Made by a program: the position numbers and the translations under genes. Below, piece after piece: positions 1-6,894 of a stretch of 9,723 nucleotides of DNA (position 1 is its first letter; every line of letters begins with the position of its first letter). Under the pieces are notes generated by a model. That model saw nothing but the letters and a program-made list of their open reading frames with translations, was not told the origin of the DNA and searched no databases. This DNA is from Porphyrobacter sp. (GTDB lineage Bacteria; Pseudomonadota; Alphaproteobacteria; Sphingomonadales; Sphingomonadaceae), in contig JAGKSZ010000070.1 in NCBI GenBank assembly GCA_018991295.1, forward strand, positions 1 to 9,723. Reading direction: 5' to 3'.

Positions 1-1
1 C

Positions 2-1312
2 CCGCACCTTCTGGCGCCTGTCGCCCCGGTCGCCTTCGCCCCGGATGTGCTGACCGCAAGTGAGCCTGCCGCTGCGTCCGCCGAACCGGGCGTGGCCCCG
101 GTTGAAGCATCTGCCGCGCTGGCCCTGCCCGCTGCGCCTGTCTCGCCCATGGCGCCCGCGCGCTGCCTTGCCGAGCCCGGCGCGGCCCATGCGCAAGCCG
201 ATCACGCGGTTACAACGCCGGATCCGGCCCTGCCGCCTGACCCTGCCGAAGCGCCCAATGAGGATGCGGAACTGCCGGTAGAACACGCCGTGCCGCAGGA
301 GCCCGCAGCTTCCCCCGCCGCCCTCCCAGCTGCTCCCCCCGTCATGCTGGCGGTTGCTCTGGCCGTGCCGCCTGCGGGTGCAGGTTTGCAGGGGCCAGTG
401 CGTGCGGCCAGCGGCTATGCGCCCGGCGCGGCCCGGCCAACCGCGTCCACGCCTGGCGCGGCTGCCGCCCGGCTGCTGCCTGTGCGTGCCGAAGCGTCCA
501 CTCATTCCGACATTTCCGCAGGCCCTGATCAGGCCTCGCCGCCAATTGATCCGGACCCCGCAGCGCCGCGCGCCTTGGCACAAGCAGGGCCCGCGCATCG
601 GGCGCAGCCCGGACCGCAACCCGATCCGGGCACAGGCCTTCGCCCAGCCTCGGCAGAGGCCGTGCCCGGGCCGGGCGCTCCTGCTGCCTTCAGCCCTGCC
701 AACACCCTTTCAGGCACCCCTGCCATGCCCGGCGATGCATTGGCGGCAGACAGCCTTGTGATCGGCAACGCCATCAGCCCGCCGCCCTCCGCGCCCTTCA
801 CTGAACGCCCCGCCGAAGCGCGCCCGCCCGCCGCCGCACCACGGCCCGAATCCATGATCGCGCAGGTCGGGGACATCCGCGAGGCGCTGCGCGCCGCCCA
901 CCCCGCTATGACCCTGCCCCATGCCGAATTCGGCACGATTGCGCTGCGGCTTGAACCAGCCGCGCCCGATCAGTGGCGCGCAGTGCTGGCGAGCCGCGAT
1001 CCGGGCTTTGTCCCCGCCATGCAGGCCGCGCTGGAAACCCGCGCCATCGCCGCTGCCGCCGAAACCTCTGCCAGCTTCTCGGGCCAGAACGGGGCGCACC
1101 AGAATGGGGCAGGCGAACACCGCTACGGGTCAACCCCTAACGGTGGGCAAGGAACGTCTCAACCATACATGGGCCAATCGGGAACCCGAGACGGCGAGGC
1201 TGCGCCGGACCACCGCCGCCCTTCCACCGCCGCCGCGCTTGCAGCGCGCGGGCAGGGCGAGGCGGAGGATCCCGCAGCCCGCACCGGGGGTTCGGGCGGG
1301 TTGTTCGCCTGA
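2..1312 (+). CDS. fliK: Flagellar hook-length control protein FliK, 5' truncated
   Basis: The frame is open to the left edge, so the N-terminus lies outside the window; 436 residues are visible. FliK is a secreted ruler that measures the hook and makes FlhB switch from rod/hook to filament export. About the first 285 visible residues are low-complexity Ala/Pro, typical of the extended FliK ruler region. A folded C-terminal part (about nt 857-1066) carries the Flg_hook-like pattern: an Asp-Ile-Arg-Glu-Ala-Leu helix, then EFGTIALRLEP, then a segment ending AMQAALETR. A Gln/Gly/Asn-rich tail ending GGLFA follows. The core is diverged from enterobacterial FliK, so the call rests partly on position directly before fliL. 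A GTG at 47 is in frame but is probably internal. A second frame (921-1703) overlaps the end and looks like a composition shadow. Confidence 0.8.
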   Translation, partial: PHLLAPVAPVAFAPDVLTASEPAAASAEPGVAPVEASAALALPAAPVSPMAPARCLAEPGAAHAQADHAVTTPDPALPPDPAEAPNEDAELPVEHAVPQEPAASPAALPAAPPVMLAVALAVPPAGAGLQGPVRAASGYAPGAARPTASTPGAAAARLLPVRAEASTHSDISAGPDQASPPIDPDPAAPRALAQAGPAHRAQPGPQPDPGTGLRPASAEAVPGPGAPAAFSPANTLSGTPAMPGDALAADSLVIGNAISPPPSAPFTERPAEARPPAAAPRPESMIAQVGDIREALRAAHPAMTLPHAEFGTIALRLEPAAPDQWRAVLASRDPGFVPAMQAALETRAIAAAAETSASFSGQNGAHQNGAGEHRYGSTPNGGQGTSQPYMGQSGTRDGEAAPDHRRPSTAAALAARGQGEAEDPAARTGGSGGLFA

Positions 1313-1336
1313 CCGGAACCCTGACGCGTCAACATA

Positions 1337-1341
1337 TGGAG
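1337..1341 (+). promoter_or_regulatory. Shine-Dalgarno site of fliL
   Basis: TGGAG ends 10 bases before the ATG at 1352, in the 39-bp fliK-fliL gap. It supports the 1352 start. An ATG at 1336 just upstream is in another frame. Confidence 0.5.
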
Positions 1342-1351
1342 CTGACAGGGC

Positions 1352-1954
1352 ATGGCAAAGGGTAAGGACAAGGCCGAGGGCGGCGCCGGAGAAGGCGGCG
1401 GCAAATCGGGCAAGGGCGGGATCATCAAGATCGCGCTTGGCGCGGTGCTGCTGCTCGGCACCGGCGCGGGCGGGGCCTATGGCGCCTTTGCGATGGGCCT
1501 GTTCGGCGAAACGGGCGAAAAGGAGCCTGACGAGCCCAAATTGGTGCTCAAGCACGAGGAAGACCCCTACGCCCCGGCATCCAAGGACAAGGACAAGGAG
1601 GGCGCGGCCCCCGTCTATGGCGAGGGCGGCAGCAAGTATCGCACCGCCTATTACTCCTTCGAGGAGGCCTTCACCGCCAATCTTGCGGATTCGCCGGGGC
1701 TGATCCAGGTGGAACTGGCAGTCTCCACCCGCCGCGACGGGCGGGTGCTGCAATGGGTCAAGACCCACGAATTGGCGATCCGTTCAGCGATCATCGGCCA
1801 GCTTGCCGCCACCAGCGAGGCGGAGGCCTATAACGTCGAGGGCAAGAAGAAAATCGCCCAGCGCCTGACCAAGGCGGTCAACGAAGTGCTGGAGGAGAAG
1901 GAAGGCTTTGGCGGGATCGATGCGGTGCATTTCAAGGGGTTTCTGGTCCAATGA
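1352..1954 (+). CDS. fliL: Flagellar basal body-associated protein FliL
   Basis: FliL is a single-pass inner-membrane protein that surrounds or supports the MotAB stator and affects torque or rotor-stator coupling. The 200-residue product has the family layout. Residues 1-23 are a Lys/Gly-rich cytoplasmic tail and about 24-49 form one hydrophobic segment (IIKIALGAVLLLGTGAG onward). A charged Glu/Lys/Asp linker (54-85) follows. The periplasmic domain contains the pattern YYSFEEAFTANLAD ... IQVELAVSTRRDGRVLQWVKTHELAIRSAIIGQL. The end, KGFLVQ, resembles the usual FliL terminus. It lies between fliK and fliM, its standard position. Its stop codon overlaps the fliM start as ATGA, so translation is probably coupled. 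Confidence 0.93.
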   Translation: MAKGKDKAEGGAGEGGGKSGKGGIIKIALGAVLLLGTGAGGAYGAFAMGLFGETGEKEPDEPKLVLKHEEDPYAPASKDKDKEGAAPVYGEGGSKYRTAYYSFEEAFTANLADSPGLIQVELAVSTRRDGRVLQWVKTHELAIRSAIIGQLAATSEAEAYNVEGKKKIAQRLTKAVNEVLEEKEGFGGIDAVHFKGFLVQ

Positions 1955-2895
1955 GGATGGGACACGCCTTTACCCCTGCGCGTGCGGCCGCGGTGCATTG
2001 CCCCGAGCTGACGACACGCGGGCCGCGCCCTGAAGAAAGCGCGGCGCTGATGGCGGCATGGCGCCGCGATCTGGCGCGGCTTCTGGCCGATGATCTGTCA
2101 GGGCTGCTGTCGGGCGACCGGCTGGACGCGAGCGTTTCCGAGCCTGAACATCTGACCGGCGCGGATGCCTTGCGCCGCATCGGGCCGCTTGCCGCCAATG
2201 CCCTGATCCGCTGCGGGGCGAGCGGGGAGACTGCGCTCATCAGCTTCGATTTTGCCACCGCCATCGCGCTGACCGACCGCAGCTTTGGCGGGGACGGGCG
2301 CATCACCGGAAGCGTGCCAGAGGCGCTGCCGCGTTCTGCCGCGCTGCTGGTGGACGAGGCCGCCAGCGTGATCGCAGGAGCCATCACCACCGCCAGCTAT
2401 GGCGATATGCCCCCGCCCGCGGGAGCCTCGGCCCGCGCCGAGGTGATCGTGCGCAGCGAAAGCGCGGCGCGGTTGAAACCCTTCGCGCTTGATGCACAGG
2501 CGCTGCTTGTCACGATCGACATCACCAACCGGCAGGGTTGCAGCTGGCGTGCCAGCCTTGCGCTGGCGGCCGAACGGATGCCGCGTCTGCTGCCCGGTGG
2601 TGGGCGCCGGACCCGATCGCGCAGGGTGCACGGGCCTGCCAACGGCATGGCCGCGCCCTTTGCCGCGATGCCGCTGGCGCTCCACGTGGTGCTCGCTGAA
2701 TTCGATCTGTCGCTGGCCCGGCTCCAGACCCTCAGCCCCGGCGACACCATCCCGCTCGCCATGGGACGGCAGGTGCCGCTCATGGCGGGCGAGACGCTGG
2801 TTGCCCACGGCGCTGTCGGCACGGCCGAGGACCGCATGGCAATCCGCCTGACCCGCATTCCTGTTCCTGCCTCTCCCGAAGGGTTCGCATCATGA
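1951..2895 (+). CDS. fliM: Flagellar motor switch protein FliM (no visible CheY-binding N-terminal motif)
   Basis: FliM is the middle layer of the cytoplasmic C-ring. It joins FliG to FliN and normally receives CheY-P. The 314-residue product shows the middle domain with the diagnostic GGDG loop (SFGGDGRITG, residues 111-120). It ends in a SpoA domain (about 236-303; FAAMPLALHVVLAEFDLSLARLQTLSPGDTIPL onward), the part that pairs with FliN. The N-terminus (MRMGHAFTPARAAAVHCPEL) has no LSQxEIDALL-type peptide, which in characterised FliM proteins binds CheY-P. The chosen ATG overlaps the fliL stop (ATGA) and has AAGGGG 11 bases upstream. A second in-frame ATG at 1957 would change little. Upstream in-frame extension would run inside fliL. 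The stop overlaps the fliN start. Confidence 0.9.
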   Translation: MRMGHAFTPARAAAVHCPELTTRGPRPEESAALMAAWRRDLARLLADDLSGLLSGDRLDASVSEPEHLTGADALRRIGPLAANALIRCGASGETALISFDFATAIALTDRSFGGDGRITGSVPEALPRSAALLVDEAASVIAGAITTASYGDMPPPAGASARAEVIVRSESAARLKPFALDAQALLVTIDITNRQGCSWRASLALAAERMPRLLPGGGRRTRSRRVHGPANGMAAPFAAMPLALHVVLAEFDLSLARLQTLSPGDTIPLAMGRQVPLMAGETLVAHGAVGTAEDRMAIRLTRIPVPASPEGFAS

Positions 2896-3326
2896 CCGTC
2901 CACCAGCCTGCCGCCTTTCACCGTTTTGGCGATGTTGCCGTGCGCCTGTCGGTCGAACTGGGTCGCACCGAGATGCCCCTGCGCGATGTGTTGATGCTGG
3001 GCGAAGGCAGCACGGTCACGCTTGACCGGCTGACCGACGAATTGCTCGATGTCACCGCCAATGGCCGCGTGATTGCGCGCGGCGAGGTGGTGGCGGAAAA
3101 GGGCCGCTTTGCCCTCAGGATCGTGTGTCTTGTCGGGGAGGACGGCAAGGATGTGCCCGCGGCAGGTGACGGCCCGGCTGCGCTGCGCGAAGCACCCGCC
3201 ATGGCGCAGCCTGTTGCGCCGGCTGCGGCTGCGGCCCCAGCCCCGGCCCCAGCTGCGCCTGAACCCGCCGCACCTCCGCCGCCGCCGGTCGATCCGCTGA
3301 CCTCGATCCTCGACGACCTCGGCTGA
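2892..3326 (+). CDS. fliN: Flagellar motor switch protein FliN with C-terminal Ala/Pro tail
   Basis: FliN forms the base of the C-ring with the FliM SpoA domain and docks the FliH-FliI export ATPase complex. The SpoA domain occupies residues about 11-82 of 144 and is highly canonical: VRLSVELGRTEMPLRDVLML, EGSTVTLDRL, LLDVTANGRVIARGEVV, FALRI. In the familiar enterobacterial FliN the SpoA domain is C-terminal behind a flexible leader. Here it is N-terminal, followed by about 50 residues of Ala/Pro low complexity (about 86-133) and a short non-repetitive end, VDPLTSILDDLG. The ATG overlaps the fliM stop (ATGA), with GAAGGG 8 bases upstream. The C-terminal tail is seen directly; any role for it is unknown. 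Confidence 0.92.
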   Translation: MTVHQPAAFHRFGDVAVRLSVELGRTEMPLRDVLMLGEGSTVTLDRLTDELLDVTANGRVIARGEVVAEKGRFALRIVCLVGEDGKDVPAAGDGPAALREAPAMAQPVAPAAAAAPAPAPAAPEPAAPPPPPVDPLTSILDDLG

Positions 3327-3335
3327 ACGCGCACG

Positions 3336-3341
3336 AAGGAG
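3336..3341 (+). promoter_or_regulatory. Strong Shine-Dalgarno site of fliO
   Basis: AAGGAG lies 7 bases before the fliO ATG (3349). This is the best ribosome binding site in the operon, at one of the few junctions where genes do not overlap. It suggests independent initiation for fliO. Confidence 0.7.
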
Positions 3342-3348
3342 CGGGGCG

Positions 3349-3654
3349 ATGCTTGAATATCTGCTGCGCCTGGCGCTGCTGCTGCCGGTTCTGGCGGGCC
3401 TGATCTGGGGCAGCCTGTGGCTCACCCGCTGGCTCCAGACGCGCCTCAACGGGGCCCCGGGCACCGGGGGCACGCGCCAGCTCCAGCTGATCGAAACCAG
3501 CCTGATCGCGCCCGGCATGAAGCTGGCCGTGGTGCGCTTTCGTGACCGCGAGATCCTGCTGGGCTGCACCCGGCAGGGCATGGTGCGGCTGGGTGAAGCC
3601 CCCGCCACCGTCCTGCCCGCCCAACCTGTTCCCGCCCTTCCGGAGAGCGAATGA
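3349..3654 (+). CDS. fliO: Flagellar biosynthesis protein FliO
   Basis: FliO is a small, poorly conserved membrane protein that helps assemble the FliP ring of the flagellar export gate and is not part of the finished basal body. The 101-residue product has one N-terminal transmembrane helix (about residues 5-26, LLRLALLLPVLAGLIWGSLW). A short cytoplasmic domain follows with the family pattern RQLQLIETSLIAPGMKLAVVRFRDREILLGCT, and then a Pro-rich end. The call is secured by its place between fliN and fliP. It ends in an ATGA overlap with fliP. Confidence 0.88.
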   Translation: MLEYLLRLALLLPVLAGLIWGSLWLTRWLQTRLNGAPGTGGTRQLQLIETSLIAPGMKLAVVRFRDREILLGCTRQGMVRLGEAPATVLPAQPVPALPESE

Positions 3655-4484
3655 TGCACCGCTCCCCGCTGGCCCGCATCGCCTTGATGGGCCTTGCCGC
3701 GTTAACCATGTTTTTCGCGCTGCCCGGCCTTGCCGAGGCCGCTGCCCCCGCTGCGCCTGTCACCGCGCCCGATCCGGTCGCAGCCGGTGTGGGCACGGCG
3801 GTGGAGCGGGCTTTGGGTAATGGGCAGGCGGGTGATGACAGCCCGCTGAGCCTCTCGCTCCAGCTGCTGGTGGTGATGGGCCTGCTCACCATCCTGCCCG
3901 CGCTGGTGCTGATGATGACCAGCTTCCTGCGCATTCTGGTGGTGCTGGCGATCCTGCGGCAGGCGCTGGGCCTGCAAGGATCGCCGCCGGGGCAGGTGCT
4001 GGCCGGATTGGCGCTGTTCCTCTCGCTGTTCGTCATGGCCCCGACGCTGGATGCGGTGAACGCCGAGGCGATCGCACCCTATGCCAGCGGCGCGCTGTCT
4101 GCCGATGCGGCGATCGGCAAGGCGGGCGAGGCCTTCCACGCCTTCATGATCGCGCAAACGCGTGAGGCGAACCTCATCATGTTCACCGACATGGCTGGCC
4201 TTGGGCAAGGGGGCGGCACCTTCAAAAACGGCGCGGATGTGCCCTTCTCGATCCTGCTGCCCGCCTTTGTCACCTCCGAGCTCGAAACCGCCTTCCAGAT
4301 CGGCTTCATGATCTTCCTGCCGTTCCTCGTGATCGATCTGGTGGTGGCAAGCGTGCTGATGAGCCTTGGGATGATGATGCTCAGCCCCACCATCATCTCG
4401 CTGCCCTTCAAGCTGCTGTTGTTCGTGCTGGTCGATGGCTGGGCGCTGTTGATGGGCAGCCTTGCCCTGAGCTTTTCGACATGA
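3651..4484 (+). CDS. fliP: Flagellar export gate protein FliP
   Basis: FliP forms the pentameric core of the FliPQR export channel in the inner membrane. The 277-residue product begins with a cleavable signal peptide (about residues 1-30, cleavage probably after LAEA), as in E. coli FliP. Family signatures are very clear: LMMTSFLRILVVLAILRQALG (88-108), LAGLALFLSLFVMAPTLD, AQTREANLIMF, and ILLPAFVTSELETAFQIGF MIFLPFLVIDLVVASVLMSLGMMML up to LPFKLLLFVLVDGW. The extra length over E. coli FliP (245 aa) lies mostly in an Ala/Pro-rich linker after the signal peptide (about 31-64). The start is doubled (ATGATG at 3651 and 3654); GGAG at 3642-3645 could serve either. The stop overlaps the fliQ start. 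Confidence 0.97.
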   Translation: MMHRSPLARIALMGLAALTMFFALPGLAEAAAPAAPVTAPDPVAAGVGTAVERALGNGQAGDDSPLSLSLQLLVVMGLLTILPALVLMMTSFLRILVVLAILRQALGLQGSPPGQVLAGLALFLSLFVMAPTLDAVNAEAIAPYASGALSADAAIGKAGEAFHAFMIAQTREANLIMFTDMAGLGQGGGTFKNGADVPFSILLPAFVTSELETAFQIGFMIFLPFLVIDLVVASVLMSLGMMMLSPTIISLPFKLLLFVLVDGWALLMGSLALSFST

Positions 4485-4753
4485 CCGAAGACGCGCAGCT
4501 GCTTGCGCTGGCCGATCAGACCTTGTGGGTGACCGCGCTGATTGCCGGACCGGTGCTGATCGCGACGCTGGTGGTGGGGCTGGTGGTCGGGATCATTCAG
4601 GCGGCCACATCGGTCAACGAACAGACCCTCAGCTTCATCCCCAAGCTCGCCATCACCGCGCTCGTGTTCGTGGTGCTGGGAGCGGCGATGATGGGGCTGC
4701 TGGCCGATTTCACCCGCGAGATCATGGCGCAGGTCGCCAGCCTCAGCCGGTGA
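4481..4753 (+). CDS. fliQ: Flagellar export gate protein FliQ
   Basis: FliQ is the small two-helix subunit that wraps the FliP-FliR core of the export gate. The 90-residue product matches the family length. It has two hydrophobic hairpin helices (about 15-38 and 55-77) flanking the hallmark VGIIQAATSVNEQTLSFIPK (37-56). The start overlaps the fliP stop (ATGA). There is no good ribosome binding site upstream, so translation probably depends on coupling to fliP. Confidence 0.97.
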   Translation: MTEDAQLLALADQTLWVTALIAGPVLIATLVVGLVVGIIQAATSVNEQTLSFIPKLAITALVFVVLGAAMMGLLADFTREIMAQVASLSR

Positions 4754-4763
4754 TGGGGGCGCG

Positions 4764-5561
4764 ATGAACGTCCTTGATTTCGGCCTCGGCAGTCTTGAGG
4801 CGCAGCTGTGGCTGGTGCTGTTCCTGTCGGTCCGCTGCGGCGCTGCGCTACTGGCGGTGCCGATGATCGGCGGCACGGCGGTGCCCGTGCAACTGCGCAT
4901 CCTGCTTTCGCTGGTACTGGGCTATTTCACGGCAAGCTGGGTAACGCTGCCCGCACCGCCGCCTGACATGATGAGCATCGCTGCCGTGCTGGCGGTGCTG
5001 CAGGAAGTGGCGGTCGGGCTGATGCTCGGCTTCGTCCTGCAACTCGCCTTCGCCATTCCCCTTATCGCGGCCGAGCAGATTTCCGGCACCATGGGCCTTG
5101 CCATCGCCACTTCGATCGACCCGGCGAGCGGCGCGCAGGCCGGCGCGCTGGGCACGTTTTTCGGCCTCGTCATGAGCCTCTTGTTCTTTGCCACGGGCGG
5201 GCATCTCTTGTGGTTTGAGCTGCTGATCGAAAGCTATCGCCTGCTGCCGCCCGGACAGTTCGCTTTCGGCGCGTGGCGGGCCGAGGCGGTGGCGGCGTTC
5301 TTCGGGCTGGGTCTTGCCGCTGCCGCTGCCATCGCCCTGCCGGTGGTGCTGGTGCTGCTGCTGGTGCAGATCGTCACCGGCCTCGTCGCCCGTTCCGCGC
5401 CTTCGCTCAATCTGTTTGCACTCGGCCTGCCGGCAGGCGTGCTGGCGGGAATCGCGGCCATGATCATCGCCCTGCCGATCATGACCGCGCAGCTGCGCGG
5501 CCAGATTGCCGCCGCGCTCGAACAGTCCGAGGCCCTGATCCAGCCGCGGGAGGCCCCGTAA
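4764..5561 (+). CDS. fliR: Flagellar export gate protein FliR
   Basis: FliR completes the FliP5-Q4-R1 export gate as its single structurally FliP/FliQ-like subunit. The 265-residue product is about the usual length and consists of several membrane helices. Family patterns include FLSVRCGAALLAVPMIGG near the N-terminus, LQEVAVGLMLGFVLQLAF (79-96), the GLAIATSIDP loop (111-120) and LVARSAPSLNLFALGLPAG (207-225). The ATG follows the fliQ stop by 10 bases with a GGGGG run as a possible ribosome site. The TAA stop abuts the flhB ATG with no intervening base. Confidence 0.96.
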   Translation: MNVLDFGLGSLEAQLWLVLFLSVRCGAALLAVPMIGGTAVPVQLRILLSLVLGYFTASWVTLPAPPPDMMSIAAVLAVLQEVAVGLMLGFVLQLAFAIPLIAAEQISGTMGLAIATSIDPASGAQAGALGTFFGLVMSLLFFATGGHLLWFELLIESYRLLPPGQFAFGAWRAEAVAAFFGLGLAAAAAIALPVVLVLLLVQIVTGLVARSAPSLNLFALGLPAGVLAGIAAMIIALPIMTAQLRGQIAAALEQSEALIQPREAP

Positions 5562-6695
5562 ATGGCCGAGGAGCCCGCCGGCGAAAAGACCTTCGCCCCA
5601 ACCCAGAAGCGCCTTTCCGATGCCGCGAAGAACGGCGATGTCCTGCGATCGCGCGAATTTGCCACGCTGGCAGCGACAGGCACCGGGGCTCTTGCCCTGT
5701 GGGCCTTTGGCGCGTGGATCAGCGAAGGGCTGGCGGCAACTGCGCGCGCCGGGTTCCAGTTCGATCGCCGCACGCTCGATGGCTTTACCCCGGGCATGGC
5801 GATGGGCGATGCGATGCTGGCCGCGCTCCCCCCGGTGCTGGCGCTCGGCGCGATTGTGGCGATCCTCACCACAGCCTCGCAATTGCTGCTGGGTCAGGAG
5901 GGGCGCTGGATTGCGGGCAATGCAGGGTTCAAGGCGCGGCGCATCAACCCGCTGTCCGGGATCAAGCGCATTTTCGGCGCGCAGGGGTTGATCGAACTGG
6001 GCAAGGGCCTTGCCAAGCTTGCCCTGCTGGGCGGGATTGCATGGCTGTGGGGCAAGGGCCGCTTGCCCGATCTGCTGATGCTGGGCGCATTGTCGCTGGA
6101 GGCGCAGGTCGCCCATGCCCTTGATGCGATCATCTCGCTGACAGGCGCGCTGCTGATCGGCCTTACCATCATCGCCGCCATCGATTACCCGCTGCAACGC
6201 TTTCAGCAGGACAAGCGGCTGAAGATGACCCTTCAGGAAGTGCGCGACGAGAACAAGCAATCCGAAGGCTCGCCCGAAATGAAAAGCGCCCGGCGCCAGC
6301 GCCAGCGCGATCTGGCACGCGGGGGCGTGGCCAAGGCGATGCAGGAAGCGCAGTTCATCATCGTCAACCCGATGCACTTTGCCGTCGCGCTGACCTATGA
6401 TCCGGCCCGCGCACCTGCCCCGTTGCTGCTGTGCAAGGGCCGGGGCGAAACCGCGCTCGCCATGCGCGAGATTGCCGCCGAACAGGGCCTGCCTGTGCTT
6501 GAATATCCGGCCCTGGCCCGTGCGGTCTATTTCACCACCCGCCCGAACCAGATGGTGCGCGAGGAGCTTTATGTCGCGCTCGCCTCGCTGGTCTCTTTCG
6601 TGATGGCGCTGAAACGCGGGAACCGCCCACGCCGTCCGGTCGTGGAGGTGCCTGAGGGGCTGCGCTTCGATGGTGACGGGAAGGCGGTCAGGTGA
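5562..6695 (+). CDS. flhB: Flagellar export specificity-switch protein FlhB (NPMH variant)
   Basis: FlhB sits beside the export gate. Its cytoplasmic domain changes substrate class from rod/hook to filament proteins on a signal from FliK. The 377-residue product has the classic start (MAEEPAGEKTFAPTQKRLSDAAKNGDV), four hydrophobic regions within about residues 34-207, and the linker LKMTLQEVRDENKQSEGSPEMKSARR. The autocleavage site reads N269-P270-M271-H272 (6366-6377), while nearly all characterised relatives have NPTH; the flanks (QFIIVNP, HFAVALTYD) are canonical. The Asn-Pro pair required for cleavage is intact, so cleavage is probably retained but unproven. The C-terminal half includes KGRGETALAMREIAAEQGLPVLEYPALARAVYFTT. 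GGGAGG at 5548-5553 lies 8 bases before the ATG, inside the fliR end. Confidence 0.97.
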   Translation: MAEEPAGEKTFAPTQKRLSDAAKNGDVLRSREFATLAATGTGALALWAFGAWISEGLAATARAGFQFDRRTLDGFTPGMAMGDAMLAALPPVLALGAIVAILTTASQLLLGQEGRWIAGNAGFKARRINPLSGIKRIFGAQGLIELGKGLAKLALLGGIAWLWGKGRLPDLLMLGALSLEAQVAHALDAIISLTGALLIGLTIIAAIDYPLQRFQQDKRLKMTLQEVRDENKQSEGSPEMKSARRQRQRDLARGGVAKAMQEAQFIIVNPMHFAVALTYDPARAPAPLLLCKGRGETALAMREIAAEQGLPVLEYPALARAVYFTTRPNQMVREELYVALASLVSFVMALKRGNRPRRPVVEVPEGLRFDGDGKAVR

Positions 6696-6748
6696 CCGTT
6701 CACTGTCACCCCGCCCCGGGCTTGACCCTGTGCCATGCTTGCTTGTTT

Positions 6749-6776
6749 GCGTGCCTGCCTGCGCGGGCAGGTGTGC
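6749..6776. repeat. Intergenic hairpin (11-bp stem, 6-base loop)
   Basis: GCGTGCCTGCC (6749-6759) pairs with GGCAGGTGTGC (6766-6776) across the loop TGCGCG. Eight pairs are Watson-Crick and three are G-T/U wobbles when read as RNA. A small adjoining hairpin (CGCC-TTC-GGCG, 6777-6787) follows directly. No T-run comes after, so this is not a standard terminator. It could be a transcript-end structure for flhB mRNA or a copy of a dispersed palindromic repeat. Confidence 0.55.
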
Positions 6777-6830
6777 CGCCTTCGGCGACACAGCTTCGCT
6801 TCCCTCGGTGCGTTTCGCGCGGGCGCTCAT

Positions 6831-6855
6831 GGCCCGTCCGATGGCGGGCCGGTTT
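6831..6855 (+). terminator. Weak candidate terminator between flhB and fliD
   Basis: GGCCCG (6831-6836) and CGGGCC (6845-6850) form a perfect 6-bp GC stem with an 8-base loop, followed only by GGTTT. The stem is convincing but the T-tract is short. Attenuation rather than full termination, or mere chance in GC-rich DNA, is possible. Confidence 0.3.
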
Positions 6856-6894
6856 CATGCTTAAACTCGTGGGCAACCGCCCGTTCTGCCAGCC

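Noticed and set aside
1322..1331. TGACGCGTCA, a perfect 10-bp palindrome in the fliK-fliL gap
   Set aside because: Too short to stand out in GC-rich DNA, with no partner copies or promoter elements beside it.
921..1703. 260-codon plus-strand frame spanning the fliK end and fliL start
   Set aside because: It overlaps the clear fliL gene in another frame and is composed of Arg/Ala/Pro low complexity; composition artefact.
2683..2688. CACGTG inside fliM as a possible second parS
   Set aside because: Only the central six bases match; the flanks (CTC and GTG) do not fit the TGTT/AACA arms.
2397..3659. 420-codon minus-strand open frame over fliM-fliN-fliO
   Set aside because: Arg/Ser/Ala-rich shadow of three well-identified plus-strand genes, with no recognisable motif.
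6372..6695. Internal translation start at the Met codon of NPMH in flhB
   Set aside because: No ribosome binding site precedes it, and the codon is embedded in a conserved motif of the full-length protein.
6728..6750. Sigma-54 promoter around the TTGC sequences upstream of fliD
   Set aside because: At the required spacing the upstream TGGCAC element matches at only about two of seven positions for both TTGC candidates.
4848..6830. 660-codon open frame on the minus strand across fliR and flhB
   Set aside because: It lies antisense to two unmistakable genes. The translation is rich in His, Gln, Arg and Gly with no domain pattern, as expected for a shadow frame in GC-rich coding DNA.
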